Assembly (NCBI GenBank): GCA_019426215.1
Contig: CM033399.1
Coordinates: 21,089,022 to 21,153,021, forward strand
DNA: 64,000 nucleotides
Origin: Buddleja alternifolia
Taxonomy: Eukaryota > Streptophyta > Magnoliopsida > Lamiales > Scrophulariaceae
Reading direction: 5' to 3'
The notes beneath the pieces were generated by a model, which ran no database searches, had not been told where the DNA came from, and was given only the letters and a program-made list of their open reading frames with translations. This document shows positions 21,102 to 34,903 of this stretch, in pieces; within the stretch, counting starts at the first letter, position 1, and each line of letters begins with the position of its first letter. Made by a program: the position numbers and the translations under genes.

Positions 21102-24100
21102 ATGGACGGCGGCGGCGATCTGCACCGAGCCCTCTTAGATCGGTTCAACAGTCTGGAAGCCAGTCACCACAAACTCCAACAACAGTTGGGCGTTCTCTTG
21201 CAAGAGAAGAAGGCCACCAGTACTAACGGTAACAATATTCCAGAAACGGGGGTGATGTTAGATTCCGGAGATATGACGTCATTTCCCGGTTGGGGGTGTC
21301 TCCCCGGGGCCCATTTTGAGAGGATTCCGTACAGGAACGTGTTGAAGTATATGGGTCATGCAGTGCACGTTACCAGAGCCGGCTCTGGGGAGATCATTTT
21401 TTGGTAATTTCTCACTTCCCATTCAACTATTTTAAAGTCCTTGATTTTTTTGTACTACCCCGTTTAATCATTTAGTTTTTGGTTGATTTAATGAATTGGT
21501 TGTTCTTGTGAGAAATAAAAGGGTTTTACGAATTCATCCAATAATATAAACTGGGATTCACGAATTTCAAGTTGTTGATAATTGTGGTGGAAGTGGATAT
21601 ATTATATACTATATATATATATATATATATAAATGTATGTATATATTTGGGTTATACAAAGAGGGTAACTTTTTTCTGTAAAGTTTTGTATACCGTAGAT
21701 TTTGATGTGACTTTTCAGAGGTTTTGAGACTTGGATTTTATCAGATTTTTGGTGGGCTGTCCTTTTGTACGAGGCGAGTCTTATGAGAACCACAAAAAGT
21801 GAAATCATATCATAGTCTAATTCTAATAGCCATTAATTGACTGAAGAAATTTAGCTGATTTTTGTTCTGTGTAGTTTACTTAAGCCACGTGTATCATGAG
21901 GAGATTAATTAAAGCTTCACAAGACTAGACTCTGGTTTTTGTTCTCTTTTATTTTACTACTTTTTTTTCCCCCTAAAGTTTTACTACTTCACTTTCACTT
22001 AAATTTGTTAGGTAGTTAAGTTGGACTAATTTAGCTTGTTAAAAACCATTTGACAAAAAAGGTTGTGAAGTCTATGGACGTAGATTGGAGGAGCTTCAGC
22101 TAGAAAATTAGTTTAGTTTTTATTTTAATTTGTTTTAGATATGGACTAAACTGATCTATAAGCAAGGGTGTGTATGTGAATTCACGCCAATCGGTATTGC
22201 TTGGACTTTGACACCTTATTAATTTTGCATCTACTTTTAGTTGTTTGTGAAATTTTGTATTTGATGATTTTTATTTATTTAATTCACCTTTTGCTTCTGA
22301 AATTCGTCTAGTGATCAATTTCTGATTGCTCAACTTAATCATCTAGTGATCAAAACTTACGTTTTCCTTATTATGAGGCTAGTGACATGGGTTATTCACT
22401 AGCATTTCCCCGTCTGATAAAACACATATATGTTATCATCTGTTGAGCAGAATATGATTCATTCATGTGATGTAGTTTTTGGAGTTTCAAAACATTATCT
22501 TATCCTCCCTCCCACTCAGCGGTAATCAGTGCCGATCAAAACCTTTTGGTATTGTGCTTCCCTATTCAGAAAATAAAGGAAATTATTCTTGTTGAGATAT
22601 CTATGACTCTGTCTAATAAAAGTAATATCTCATATTGCAGGAACTGTGCAGCCGAAAAACTTTTTGGATATAAGGACTATGAAGTAATTGGAAAGACAGA
22701 TGTCGAACTTCTTTTCGACGAAGAACATCATCAGTCAGCTTTGGCAATCATGGAGAGGTTGAGCAATGAGGGATCTTGGTCAGGACAGCTCCCTCTCAAG
22801 AACAGGTCTGGTCAAACTTTCATGGCAATGGTGACCAAAACCCCCTTGTACGAGGATGGTGGGGCTGTAGGTATCGTCACTGTATCCAGCGATGCAGCTG
22901 TGTTTAATAACACAAACTCAACAAGTATGAAAATGTATCGGGATCTTGCTGATGAACAACCTAAAGTTCATAGGATAAATTTGAAGACGATTCAGTGGCA
23001 TCCACATCCACAACTTGCATCTTCTGTTTCCAATTTGGTGCTTATCAGTGTTTCCTTATGTTTATTTTTACATAATTTTGTAGTGTTATTCTACCGGGCC
23101 ATTAATAGTTTTTTAATTTATCAGGCTTCGAAAGTTCTATTGAGGAGACAAAGTAGAAACACAAGAGAGAACGAGGAAGCCGAAGTGGAAAGTCAAGATG
23201 TGAAGGCGGATAGACCGCCAAGAGCCCCTGTAAGTCTTACTTCAATTGGTGATTTAATTTATTTTAATTAATTGGAAGTGAGATTAAATAAATTATAATT
23301 TCTGCAGACAGCAAAGCCTGCTTTCTGTTTCTCCATAGGGAAGAGCAGAACTGAAACAATGAGTCCGGAGAAGGAAGACTCTACATTTCAATTTCCTCAG
23401 CCATTGAAAAACGTATTATTTATTTCCCATTCTGTCCTTGTGCTATTGCTTAATAGTTAATATATTGGTTCTGGTGTGTGTTTGAATGATTTACAATAAT
23501 CTTCCATGGAATGTTTTAAGCTGGATAGATGGGACAATTTATCTTGGGACGGATGTTATATAATGTAATATCTAACTTATCCAATTTAATCTATTGCTTT
23601 TGTTTTAGCTGACTATATTTCTGATAGACTTTGTTTCTGCAACCGTAGGCAGTAAAAGCCTTCTCGAAACTACAAATAGGAGCAACCAGAAACTTAGAGA
23701 AAGCCATGGGTGAGGACAATCAACAAAATGGTTCTGAAGATATCTTAAAGAAGGAGGTGGCATATGAAAAATGTGACAGGAAATACTCCATAGAGAGTAC
23801 TTCTCAAATGTGTAACCGTGAAGCTAGCAATAACGCAGAGAGTGTGGCAAATGTACCAAATTTCAAATCAGACGATATGGAAGATGCATCTCCCAGACAG
23901 TTAGACTCTCACAAGTCAGGAGACAGTTCTGGCAGTGGACACGGAAGCTCATCAAGCAGAGGTGAAAATGATTCGAACATGGCTGTGGATAGTGAGATTC
24001 GATGGGAAGATCTTCAGTTGAGGGAGGAAATTGGGCAAGGTAAAGTGTATGGGCTAAAAGTTTGCAGTAGCAGAAGGAGGACTGACAAGTCAAACTATGA

Positions 24101-26795
24101 CTTGAGATCGATTGTTAAAAGCTTGTTTGACATTGGTTTGTTAACATAAATGAACCAAACTTGATTACCTTTTTCTGTTTCAATAAGATTTAAAGCTTGG
24201 GTCGTGCTCCAATCGATTATTTAAGAAATGGTAAAATGTGTGTAAAAGGATCAAACTACACGAACTTGGCTCGTGTTTGATTTAATTACAGAACAGGCTT
24301 GGTTCAATTCACAATCAAAACAACCCGAACACAATTTTCTTTTAAGCTCGATAAAGGAGCAAACAAGCTTGATTGTTCAATTCAACTCGATTCGTTCAAG
24401 TATGATATCTGATTTAGAAGAAAATACTCAAAAAAGAACAATTCATGTATCATGTGTTTCTTGATATTCAGCATATTTTTGCTAATCTTTAAGATCTTTA
24501 TTGACCTTTGTATAACTTTTTGCCTTTCAGGTTCATTTGCAGTTGTGTATCGTGGTATCTGGAATGGATCGGTGTGTCACCAAAATCTCATGAGTTTTTG
24601 TAAGTTATCTGAAGATCAAAAGATCATTATCTGAGCATTGATGCATATTCTTTTCTTCTTAACTTTTCAGGATGTTGCAGTTAAGGTGTATTCTGGAAAT
24701 CAGTACAGTGAGGATACTTTACTCGACTACAAAAAAGAGGTTTGGTTGCATTACATACAATGTCGTGTTTTTTTGAATGGCTTCATGAATCATAACTTTA
24801 AATTTCTATATATTGTTCAGATTGATATAATGAGAAGATTGAGACATCCAAATGTATTGCTGTTTATGGGAGCGGTGTGCTCACAGGAAAAACTTGGCAT
24901 TGTCACCGAGTACTTGACCAGGTATATTTACGGAAGGATGTCCCTGAAAAAAATAAAATAAAGCACGAGATTAGGATTTAAATACCAAATCCGGATAAAA
25001 ACTGTCTACGTGTGTTTGTGTGGGGTCGGCCCGGGGGTGGTGGAGTAGAACTAGTCAGAGACACTCTTACTATCTGCTAATAGCCAAGCATTATCCCATT
25101 TGCCCATTTTAAAGTGTTTCTTAATAAATTAGTGTTTTGACATTGAGTGCATTGAATATGATCAGGGGAAGTCTCTTCAAGACTCTTCATAGGAACAATC
25201 AATCATTGGACATCAGACGACGTCTGAGGATGGCTATTGATGTGGTGTGTTCTCACTTAACTTTATCATTTTTATTTATTTTTACACCTTGTTTGGTACA
25301 AGAATTTTGGCGAGGGAAAGAGAAGTAAAATGGTAGGAAAAGCAATTTTCGGTGTTTGGTAGTTCAGGAAAATATTTTGATAGAGGAAACTCGAAGAAAA
25401 ATATCATGTAACTGGGGTAAACTCATTTTCCACATGGAGATGAAGAGAACTAGAGAAAAGTATGATGAAAAAATTATGTACTAATATTACAAGCTCCAAC
25501 ACAAACCATCACCTACCTTGTCTCTATTGTTTTCCCAAACAGAGTGTTAGTATTTGGAATGCCGTTATGTATCAACAACTAGCTGGAATTGTTCACACTC
25601 TTTGTTTTTGATTTCCAGGCGAGAGGGGTGAACTATTTGCATCACAGGAATCCTCCCATAGTACATAGAGACTTGAAATCTTCCAACCTTCTTGTTGATA
25701 AAAGCTGGACAGTCAAGGTAAAGTTTGCAGAAATTGGCAACTCATCGTATCGTTGATTACATTCAAACATTTACACAAAGTCCAGTTACATTTTTGTTTC
25801 TTTTCAGGTTGGAGACTTTGGCTTATCAAAGTTGAAACATGCAACTTTCTTAACTGCAAAATCCGGAAGAGGCACAGTTAATATTTTCATTTGAAATAAA
25901 TTGTTTGTCTTTGTCTTGGTTATGGATTCTTTGTATTATTATTCTGGGGTGGAATTATTGCAGCCTCAGTGGATGGCACCTGAAGTCCTTCGCAACGAAC
26001 CTTCAACAGAAAAGTAATCCTCTAACATTTTGCATGTTAAATAAAGGATACTGATTACTACCTATGCATGAAGAAATAAACGCCTTCCTTATGTATTATA
26101 TCTTCTGAAGCATGTGAAGTTTAAAGGGGCTTATGTTTTCCTGAATTAATATGTTGTCGATTTATGAACAGGTCAGATGTGTACAGTTTTGGTGTCATTT
26201 TATGGGAGCTGATGACTGAAAGTATTCCATGGAGTGACCTCAATTCCTTACAGGCAATTTTCCTCCACCTCCAAACCTGACAAATTGCATTTTTGGTCTC
26301 ACAAGATGTTTTTTTTTTTTTTACCTTTTAATTTTGATCCAAAAATTCAAATTTTGTGATTCTCTTTTTTCACAGACCGTTAGTTTCCAATGGCAAAAGG
26401 CATGCTTGGACTTAACAATAACAACCATGTGGGTTTTACGCATCTTTTTTCAGTCAAAAACTAAAGGCTTGTGGAAAATGACCAAATTTGCCACATTTGA
26501 AACTCGGGATCAAACTCAAATCACGTAAATCGTGACAAAAATGTATATTTTATCTTTTGGGGTCCGAAACTGCAGCTTTGCGTCAGTTTTTCGTTTTCTC
26601 GAATAGTTATAGTAGGCAGATGTGCATGTTACTTCTCAATTTATGGCCGACTCATATTTTTTTTTAATAAAGGTTGTTGGAGTAGTCGGCTTCATCGATC
26701 GAAGATTAGACATTCCTGAAAACATGGATCCCAATGTTTCCTCCATCATCTCTGACTGCTGGCAAAGGTAAATTTATCTATCTATAGATATCTAT

Positions 26796-26835
<40 letters not shown>

Positions 26836-26968
26836 CCAAGTCGAAAAACCGAACTTTTTTGATTGACTAAAATGCAGCAACCCTGAGTACCGTCCATCAT
26901 TTGAAGAAATTATCCGTAGAATGACAGAGATAATTCAGTCAGGAACCAGGACAGCTTCCACGCCTTAA
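21102..26968 (+). CDS. PAS-domain Raf-like MAPKKK (protein kinase), 15 exons, 691 aa
   Basis: Exons: 21102-21403, 22641-23037, 23125-23229, 23308-23412, 23649-24039, 24531-24571, 24671-24739, 24821-24921, 25166-25244, 25619-25717, 25808-25876, 25964-26013, 26172-26253, 26673-26767, 26878-26968. They sum to 2076 nt and the frame stays open across every junction. The N-terminus (8-37) looks coiled-coil, a PAS domain spans about 77-195, a Ser/Asp-rich linker follows, and the kinase spans about 427-685. Kinase motifs are intact: glycine loop [12 protein letters not shown], Lys452 in VAVK, Glu470, HRDLKSSN (546-553), DFG (566-568), APE (591-593). This is the plant Raf-like group with a PAS domain (Arabidopsis RAF10/RAF11 type), Ser/Thr kinases of cytosolic signalling, some linked to ABA. 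The ATG at 21102 has GCC before it and G after; an upstream in-frame ATG at 20904 adds unrelated sequence. Intron 13 has a GC donor. Which subgroup member it is, is uncertain. Confidence 0.92.
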
Positions 26969-29282
26969 AACTTTTCATCACAACCCTTTAACAGGATAGA
27001 AGTAGGTCCTAATTGCCTCCCATTTCACGTCTTTTCTTATAATTGTTTCATGGACCCCTCTCTTTTTTGGTTCTTTCTTTGAAACTGAGAATAGGAGTAA
27101 GAAACTTCTCTCTAGGGGTAAACAACTTCATGAAGATAAATGGAATAAGAGCAAAACATATGCTTAATGGATAGGAGAAGGAAAGAGCTTGTGCCAATGT
27201 AGTTTACATGATTTTGTAAATTTGATTTATAGTTTCCATACATCAACCGCAATTTGATTCTAATTTTATTAAATCGCTTTTATCCCCGATATGTTTCTTT
27301 TCCTTGTGCTCACTTTTTATAGTCGGGTTCGATTAACTCCATCGTATGCACAAGTGTTTTTCTTTTTCTTTTTTCCAATAAAAAAAAAAAAAACTCTTGT
27401 TCGGAGGGAAGGTACATGTGCATTTGAATTAAGGTAAAATGAAAAATTATAGATGTAAGGGAATCAAGGTACTTTTTACTAACCCAATTTCATGCAAGGC
27501 TTACATCTGTGTATCGAATAACCATAGAAAAGCCTTCACTAATTTTTTAATTGGACTTGTTAGAGATGGGCCAATTACAATACGAGCAAATAAAAGGCGT
27601 AGGTCCACTCCAAATATGAGCTGACTTTAGACAACGATGGAACCTGAGCAATAAAATAAAATAATAAGCGGGTCTCATGGCATGGGCTTTAAAGTTTACG
27701 TCTCAACATCTCCCACTTATTCATGTTTGATGGAACACATTATTCAAAAGGAAGAAAGACAATAGGCTTAATAATATTCAAGAAGTTTTATAAGTTACCA
27801 AGCATGGGCTATAGGATTCGGTGTCTTATAAACTTCACATTCAACCCCATAATTTTGATGTGTGGTCTACGTTTCATACATTACCATTATGATCGTAACT
27901 AGGGATGGGCGGGGGTATTTACACCTTATCAACTTTGAGAATTTCTTTTTCTCAATAAACTTTTGATATTTGAAATTTCCCACCTCAAAGTCTAAAAATG
28001 TTGAGTTTTGCCTTCTTTTTTGTTCTTTTTTTTTTTTTTTAATTCACCCCATGAACTCTAAATCCTGCCTTCAAACCTAATCATAATAATCCACCATGCT
28101 TCGTAGTCCCAGTATCCACACACAAGTTGGCTTTGTGCTAGTAAGCTAGTCTCGAGCGAACATTGTAATTCTAACTTCATGTCTGTGACAATGAATGGTT
28201 ATGCACTTTTAGCTCCAGGCGAATACTGCAATGCTGGGTTTACTACATGTGCCACACGATTGCAACTAGGAGGAGCAATGAATGACTCTGATACTAATTA
28301 TATATGAACTTTGGAAAAACACAACTTTAAGAGCTAGCTATTGAAGTGAAAGAGCGCGACATATATAAACATACGTTAGAATTTATAATTCCAATGTGAA
28401 ATTCAAGTATTATATCTTTGCAATGAGCATCGCAACAACGAATAAGAGTAAAAAGTATTAGACGTTGCAATTAATTTATCTTGCATATGAAGGTGGTGCA
28501 CAATTTATTTAGGGTCACAATTGACACCGTGATATAGCGTAATAGGATATTTTTTTGATAGAACAGCGTAATAGGATTTCAACTTGATCTCTAGACTGCA
28601 ATATGTACGGAAAATCGACAAAGCTAGTGCAGTGTAGTGTTATGTTGGCAGGTCAGACAAACTTTTAAATTCCTTGATCACCCTTACTAAGGGATCATAC
28701 CTGGGAAGTTACTGGGACCTGAGATTTTGGGATGATCAATTTTCACCATCATATGTAAACATGATGACGGACACCCCCCCCCCCCCATATATACGATATA
28801 TGTGGGGTGGAGACCATCTAGGATTCTAGGTCCCAGGAGTCCAAGTACCTCCCTGGCCAAGAACGTTCGTATTTAACGAAAAACTTTCATAACGACTATC
28901 AATTTACCAACTTATTAAGCAAATTATACTTACCACTCATTATAGTCATTTGTAGATTTCTAATAAATTTCATTATTCTTTTCATATCATAATTTAATAG
29001 GTAAAAAGCATTTTCGACTCAACATATATCGTCGAGAACACTTTAGACTCCAATCTATTAATTTTGACAACTGATTGCTAAACATTTGTCAATTGTGACA
29101 TTTTAGTTCATTTGACCCCTTTTTTATGTAATCTTTCGAAATTTTTCGTTCGAATTTGTCAAAAAGTGTACATTTGCACCCCATCGTATGAACTAAAGTG
29201 TGACCGTTGATAAAGATTAGATAATGTAATGAGATGTTAAAATTAATAGATTTAAAACTAAAATGCTCTCAACACATAGACT
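26969..29282. other. intergenic DNA downstream of the kinase gene
   Basis: The 3' UTR probably ends within the first few hundred bases; an AATAAA lies at 27377-27382 before an A tract. Beyond it I see only AT-rich DNA, a C13 run at 28774-28786 with weakly complementary flanks, and short ORFs without motifs. Confidence 0.45.
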
Positions 29283-29670
29283 GTGTTTGTTTTTATTTGG
29301 GGTTTTTTTTTTGGTAAAAAGGTTTATTGGGAGTTGTGTATTTTGATGAAAATGTATTTAGTTTTTTGTTTGATTTTATTTTCAGAATAGACAAAACTTA
29401 CTATAGCAGTCAAATCATGTAAGTTTTTGTCTGAAAAGTTGTGTTTATAATTAATTAATGATTGAAAAATATAATATAATATAAGTTTTAAATGATTGTA
29501 ATATTATGGTTATATATATATTGTAGTTGATGTAATTAGTGGACACCTTAAATTAGACACAAATAGGAAGACAATAGCTAACAAATTTTTTGATCAAAAA
29601 ACATAAAGCAAACAAGTTTAGCCAAATATTTTTGCTTTGCCAAAATTTGTTTGAAAATAAAAACAAACAC
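29283..29670. mobile_element. candidate MITE with 16-bp terminal inverted repeat
   Basis: GTGTTTGTTTTTATTT at 29283-29298 recurs in reverse complement at 29655-29670, bounding 388 bp of AT-rich non-coding DNA. Ends of the GTGTTTG type are common in plant hAT and PIF/Harbinger MITEs. No convincing target duplication is visible, so the superfamily is open. Confidence 0.5.
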
Positions 29671-30103
29671 TACCATAACTTTGGGATGGAAAATATTTTT
29701 TATGTTAATTTAATATATCAAGTGCATCACGTCTGTGAAATTCTATGCTGGTCTCTGCTCAATTTTGGCCATTGGATCAACAATAAAGAGGGGGGGGGGG
29801 GTTAATTTACTAAATGACTCCCTTATTGAGAATCCAATAACCAAAATTGGATCGAAACCAACAATCTCGATCCAACATAGAATGACCCATCACGTCTCTT
29901 GTGGACGAAAGATTTGGCGCTCTAAGAGACTAGGAGTAATGAACGGGGACAAAACAAACTCAGTTTCCAAGTAGCAAACTGGAAATTGGTCGTACATGGG
30001 ATGATATGATGTGACGAAAAAAATAGAAAACCCTATAGGACTAGGCCCTCCGCCCTAGCTATATATAAATATATCATATGTGAAAATTTGGAGGCAACTT
30101 ACT
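29671..30103. other. intergenic DNA with a G12 run (29790-29801)
   Basis: No gene or element recognised. Confidence 0.4.
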
Positions 30104-31440
30104 GGGTAAAAGGCATATTACTTTTTTTGGTTTTGATCACGTTTCCATCGCTGACTGCAGTGACTAATTCCCTCGCTGATTGGAGACACCTCGAAGGGTG
30201 ATACCGCTAGCCCAAAAGTTTTCAATAGCCCTCCACTTGTGTTATAGAAAAGGGGCAGTAATAAAAATAGGCTCTTGTGCTATTAGAAATGAGGAAAAAT
30301 ACATCCAACCTCATTAAATATGCCCTTATGCCTATTGCAATGAAATTTAAATGAATTATTTTACAAAATCACTCAACTTTATTTTATCGTTTGTAGTGAT
30401 TTAAAACAAAAGTTATTATGTATACGTAACGTTTATATATAACTATTATATTAGGTTGTTCTAACATATATAAAATTAGAAAATATCAATTTTTGTACAT
30501 ATTCTTTAATTATAAATGTTATGACTTATATCATAAAATATGATAATAATGTAACATACCAACGAGCCGAGCCTGCTCGAAAAAAGCTCGACTCGAGCTC
30601 GACCCGAACTTTTCTGACGAGCCGAGCTCGAGCCCAAAAAGTGCATGCTCGAAGGCGCGCGAGCTAGCTTGCAAGCTTGAATAAAAAGAAATTATTTTTT
30701 TAAAATATGTATAGATAATAATATTTATGTATTTTTAATATATACATACATATAATATAATATCTTATAGTATTATATATGTATAAATAATAATATATTT
30801 AATATTTATTATGATTAAATTTATTATATATATTAATACAAAATTAATAATAATAAATATATTAATTGATTTTTTTTTTCATGAGCACGAGCTTGAGCTC
30901 GGCTTGATTAGGCCCAAACTTGAGCTCGAGCTCATTTTTCTCAGACTCGTGGAGGCCGAGCCGAAGAAATTTGGCTAGGATCGGTTCGAGATGGCTCGTG
31001 GGCACCCCCAATTATGGCTAGTTGAAATTTTTCTTTACCAAATTTCAGTATATGCATGTCATATAAGATAAATAATTTAAAGTTTACATATTATTTATTT
31101 CAATGTTCTACACTATTTTGAGTAAAAACAGTAAAAATATTAAAAAAAATGTTATTTCTCATATTTTTAAACAAAATTACATATCAAAATTATTTATAAT
31201 CAACTATGTCTATAGAACTATATTATATTTTATAATTTTAACAACTAAAAAGGAAAAATAAATGAAGATATATCTCATAATAATTATATTAAGGGTATAT
31301 TTGTCTTTTTTGATTGAATAAATGAGTTTGAATGTTATTTACCATTTTTATTATAAGGGGTGATTAGCAGTTTTTAATAACACATGAGGTAATCATGTGT
31401 CTCATTGTAAGAACACAAGGGGCTAATACGCCTTTTACCC
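30104..31440. mobile_element. candidate composite DNA element with GGGTAAAAGGC inverted ends
   Basis: GGGTAAAAGGCATATTA at 30104 is mirrored by its complement ending at 31440 (TAATACGCCTTTTACCC). The flanks GCAACTTACT and GCAAATTATA match at 7 of 10 positions, a possible decayed MULE-type duplication. Near 30240-30330 and 31350-31420 there is text about ageing inverted sequence mentioning no ORF. A GAGCTCG-rich hAT-like block (30560-31010) is nested inside. Confidence 0.45.
30560..31010. mobile_element. GAGCTCG-rich hAT-like MITE remnant, nested
   Basis: Both ends are rich in GAGCC and GAGCTCG motifs in opposite orientation (AACGAGCCGAGCCTGCTCG and GGCTCGTGGGCACCCCCAA) around an AT-rich core. 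This matches the element at 35232-35947, which has a clear 8-bp duplication. Here the left terminus is decayed and no duplication can be shown. Confidence 0.5.
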
Positions 31441-33489
31441 GCAAATTATATATATATATATATATTAATATTATATTATGTAGAAACAAATTATATATAT
31501 ACATATATATATATATATACTAATATTATATTATGTAGAAAATGGGGTGAGGCAGACAGAAAATGAATGCACGTGACCATAGATTTTTCCTAAAGGTATC
31601 GGTGCGATATCTGTACTTTGCATTGCTTGTTTAAGCGTAGCTGATCTGATGTTTGGTCTTTTCAACTCAGACTCTTGAGACATAGAGTTGAACATGCATG
31701 AAAATGTCAGAGACAGTAGGCTGTGTTAATTTCGATACGTAAGCGTGGCCTATAGTATTACTATTTTTAGGGTCCATCTATATTGCATAGACACGAAAAT
31801 TGCACTATATTATATTTTTTTATATATAAATTTCGCCCCCTTAAAATAAAAAAATATTACGTTTTTTTCCTTTTTTTTGAGTTCGTCCCCCCAAATTCAA
31901 AATTTTGATTATAACGAAAGAGATATAAGAGTATAAAATATGTCAAAAGTTGTAATTGAACCTAATTTCTTATTATATTTCCCCCATAAATATAGCGTAC
32001 CGTACTTCGGGGGCACCCCCCTTGAATCCTTCATCTATTTGGCAACAAAAAAAATGTATAACTATATCACCATAATCTCGCCCCCCCTCGATAAAATTCC
32101 TGGCTCCGTCCCTGCATCTGTCCATACTTTTTATATATATATAATATGTTATAAATTTATAAGTAATTAAGCACCTATTAAACAATAATCAACAATTCAA
32201 CAACTTATTAATAACAACCTATATATATTCACTCTTTATATATGAGCAACTTATTTTTACACAAAATAATAACTTATTAATAACAATGTTTCCGTAAACT
32301 ATAAAACTTCATCTATATATAATTACATATATATATATATAAATACAAAAAAATGCAAAAAATCAGCCCCGAAGTGTCCATGCCGTGTCCAAATTTTATT
32401 TATTTTAAATTCTGTACACACTTTTGTCGTGTTCGACACGTCCCGTAGCTGTGTCCACAGTGTGTCCGACACTGCACGGGGTGATTTTTCGAAGTATCCG
32501 TGCATCATAGGGGTCCATATACAGCGTCTTACCTACCCAACACCCTGGTCAATGTGGGGTGATACTATGCCACATCGGGTCCAATATAACCGGTACTCCA
32601 TTCTAGAATTTCCCGTCAATGTGGGGTTGCATCAATACAAGGTTCACGAGATTAACCTTTATATCACAATTAATTCGACATTTTATAACATCCACGGATG
32701 CTAGTGTTACTATTACTTGAGAGAAATTTATGTAATTGCGCTAGACAATACTTTGAGGCAGGAGGTTATAAATTTTCAAAATATTATTTTAAACAAAAAT
32801 AAGCAGCAAATTATTACTTTTTAATAATCAATATTTCTATTATAATTATATTTAAAGTCACATATATATTGTCATGTGAGTGTAAACTTATTAGTTGCGA
32901 TTTGTTTGTGTTAGCATACTCCATGTGTCAATACAATGCTAATATTTTTAAACATTTGAACCTCCTTCGAGAACATGACTGCTTAAAAAGAGTTATTTAT
33001 TGATTTTTTTTAATACATGGAAATTGAGAATATATGAGTATCCATAAATAAATGATAATGTGAATAATATTACATATTCTCATTATTAATCAGAATTATA
33101 AAATGGTTGTAATGAACATAAATCTATTATATCTAAATAGGAGTATGTTGATAACAAGCACATTTAGGGGGGAAAAAACAAAAATCTCATTTACCCTAAA
33201 AAATAAATCAGACTCAGCCATTTCCCAAAGTAAAATCATTGAAAAGCTTTACTGCATAAATTTATTAGCATTATTTGAAAAGTATTATATTAGCCTCAAG
33301 ATAATTTCTCTTAATACATGTTTATATTCAACTTATCATAATACTCTTTTATAATTGAAGTACAGGATTATGGTGTAACCCAATTATTGGTACGTCAATT
33401 TCTCAATTTGAAAAACAATCCACAATTTCCTCTAAGTTTCTCTATTTTTTCCCTTCTCCATTCACAACTTTGTTTATCCAACTTTAACA
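31441..33489. other. AT-rich intergenic DNA
   Basis: Contains a duplicated TA-rich block with ATTATATTATGTAGAAA (31440-31545) and, near 32050-32120, a GC-poor stretch ending in GGCTCCGTCCCTG that resembles a decayed transposon terminus. No gene is supported. Confidence 0.4.
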
Positions 33490-33733
33490 TATATTTTAGG
33501 GATAATTACACTTACACCCCCTCAATAATGGGGTAATTACACAAATATCCCCTCACTAATTGATAATTACAAAAATACCCCCTTAGGCGGTCTATTTGTA
33601 AGGTTTACAGGGGTGCAATTGTAAGAAATCTTTAACATAAGAGCGTGTGTTTGTAATTATCAATTAGTGAGGAAAAATTTGTGTAATTACCGTATCATTG
33701 AGGAGGTGTAAGTGTAATTATCCCTATATTTTA
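33490..33733. mobile_element. MULE-type MITE, 226 bp, with 9-bp target duplication TATATTTTA
   Basis: The body at 33499-33724 is almost entirely a long imperfect inverted repeat: it starts GGGATAATTACACTTACACC and ends with the complement. TATATTTTA flanks it at 33490-33498 and 33725-33733. A 9-bp duplication with long inverted ends is typical of Mutator-like MITEs. RNA of the locus could fold as a hairpin. Confidence 0.88.
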
Positions 33734-34903
33734 ATTCCCTTTTCATCCCTTTTCACGCTCTAATATTTAAATTATTTTATTTATACCGAAACATCAAAAT
33801 TTAGTTATTTATTATTGAAATTCCAAATAATATATACATAAATGTTAAAATATATGATAAAAATAATAATCATATTTTAATAAATACAAATATTTTTATG
33901 CACACGCGTCTAGTGTGTTAGACGCTTCAATTTATTCAATAAATAAAGTAAATGATGACCCCAAAAATTATGCAATTGAACCTAGATTTCATTCAATAAA
34001 TTATCGCCATAATTTCAATAACCAATATTCTTAAAAAAATGAAAAAGGCCATTGTCTAATTATCATTCAATGTCACTTGTAGATTTACATCATAAACAAT
34101 GTATGCGCGAAAAGGGCAAAAAAGATGCACGTTACTTTTTTCTTTTTCCAAAGGAATACTAAAAATGTACAATATGAAATGTTCCATATCTAAAAGAACC
34201 CAAAAAAACAATAAAAGAAAGAGAATATTGAAACTAAGAAATTTGTAGTCACATCACAATACATAAGCTTATAAGAGTAATAACATGGAACAATCTTTTG
34301 AACGAATAATAGTATGTGTATTATTTTGTTTTGATGTAATACATTGCAAGCAAACTCATGAAATTTGTGTGTACCAAAAAAAAAACTCATGAAATTTATT
34401 CATGGAGTTCATCATTGGCGGCCGAATTCCCCTTTTCTTTGACTCCGGCAGTGTTCACATTGGGTTGGACTTATTCTCTTCAATAACCAAATTTATTCTT
34501 TTTTCTTCCCCATATAAATTACATTCTTCTATAATTAATACTAAAACTTAGAAAGATATAGTTGCCTATACGTATGTCAAGATTAGACAATAAGACTGAG
34601 GATTTCTTTAATCGAACAAAAACTAGAAGGATTATGGGTCGCTAGACAATAGTTGGATGATCGTGGCCCACGATTCGTGGGTGACTTTAAATAGTTTTCG
34701 GACTTAAATTTTGTATAATTGTAACACTTTGAATAATTGTGATGATACTCATGTTAAAATCCCAGAAACATATATGAGAACCCCCTTACTGATTATTCCT
34801 ATATATATTCCTAAAATTTGAACATACACGCAATCTAGGTCGATTTTTAGGATTGATCTACCTCAATTGGGTTGTCTCGTATAACACACGAAGATGGTGA
34901 TAA
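33734..34903. other. AT-rich intergenic DNA
   Basis: No supported gene; a 66-codon minus ORF at 34190-34390 is a phenylalanine-rich translation of AT-rich DNA. Confidence 0.4.

Noticed and set aside
32050..32120. Possible hAT or other transposon end (GGCTCCGTCCCTG)
   Set aside because: No partner end or target duplication could be found.
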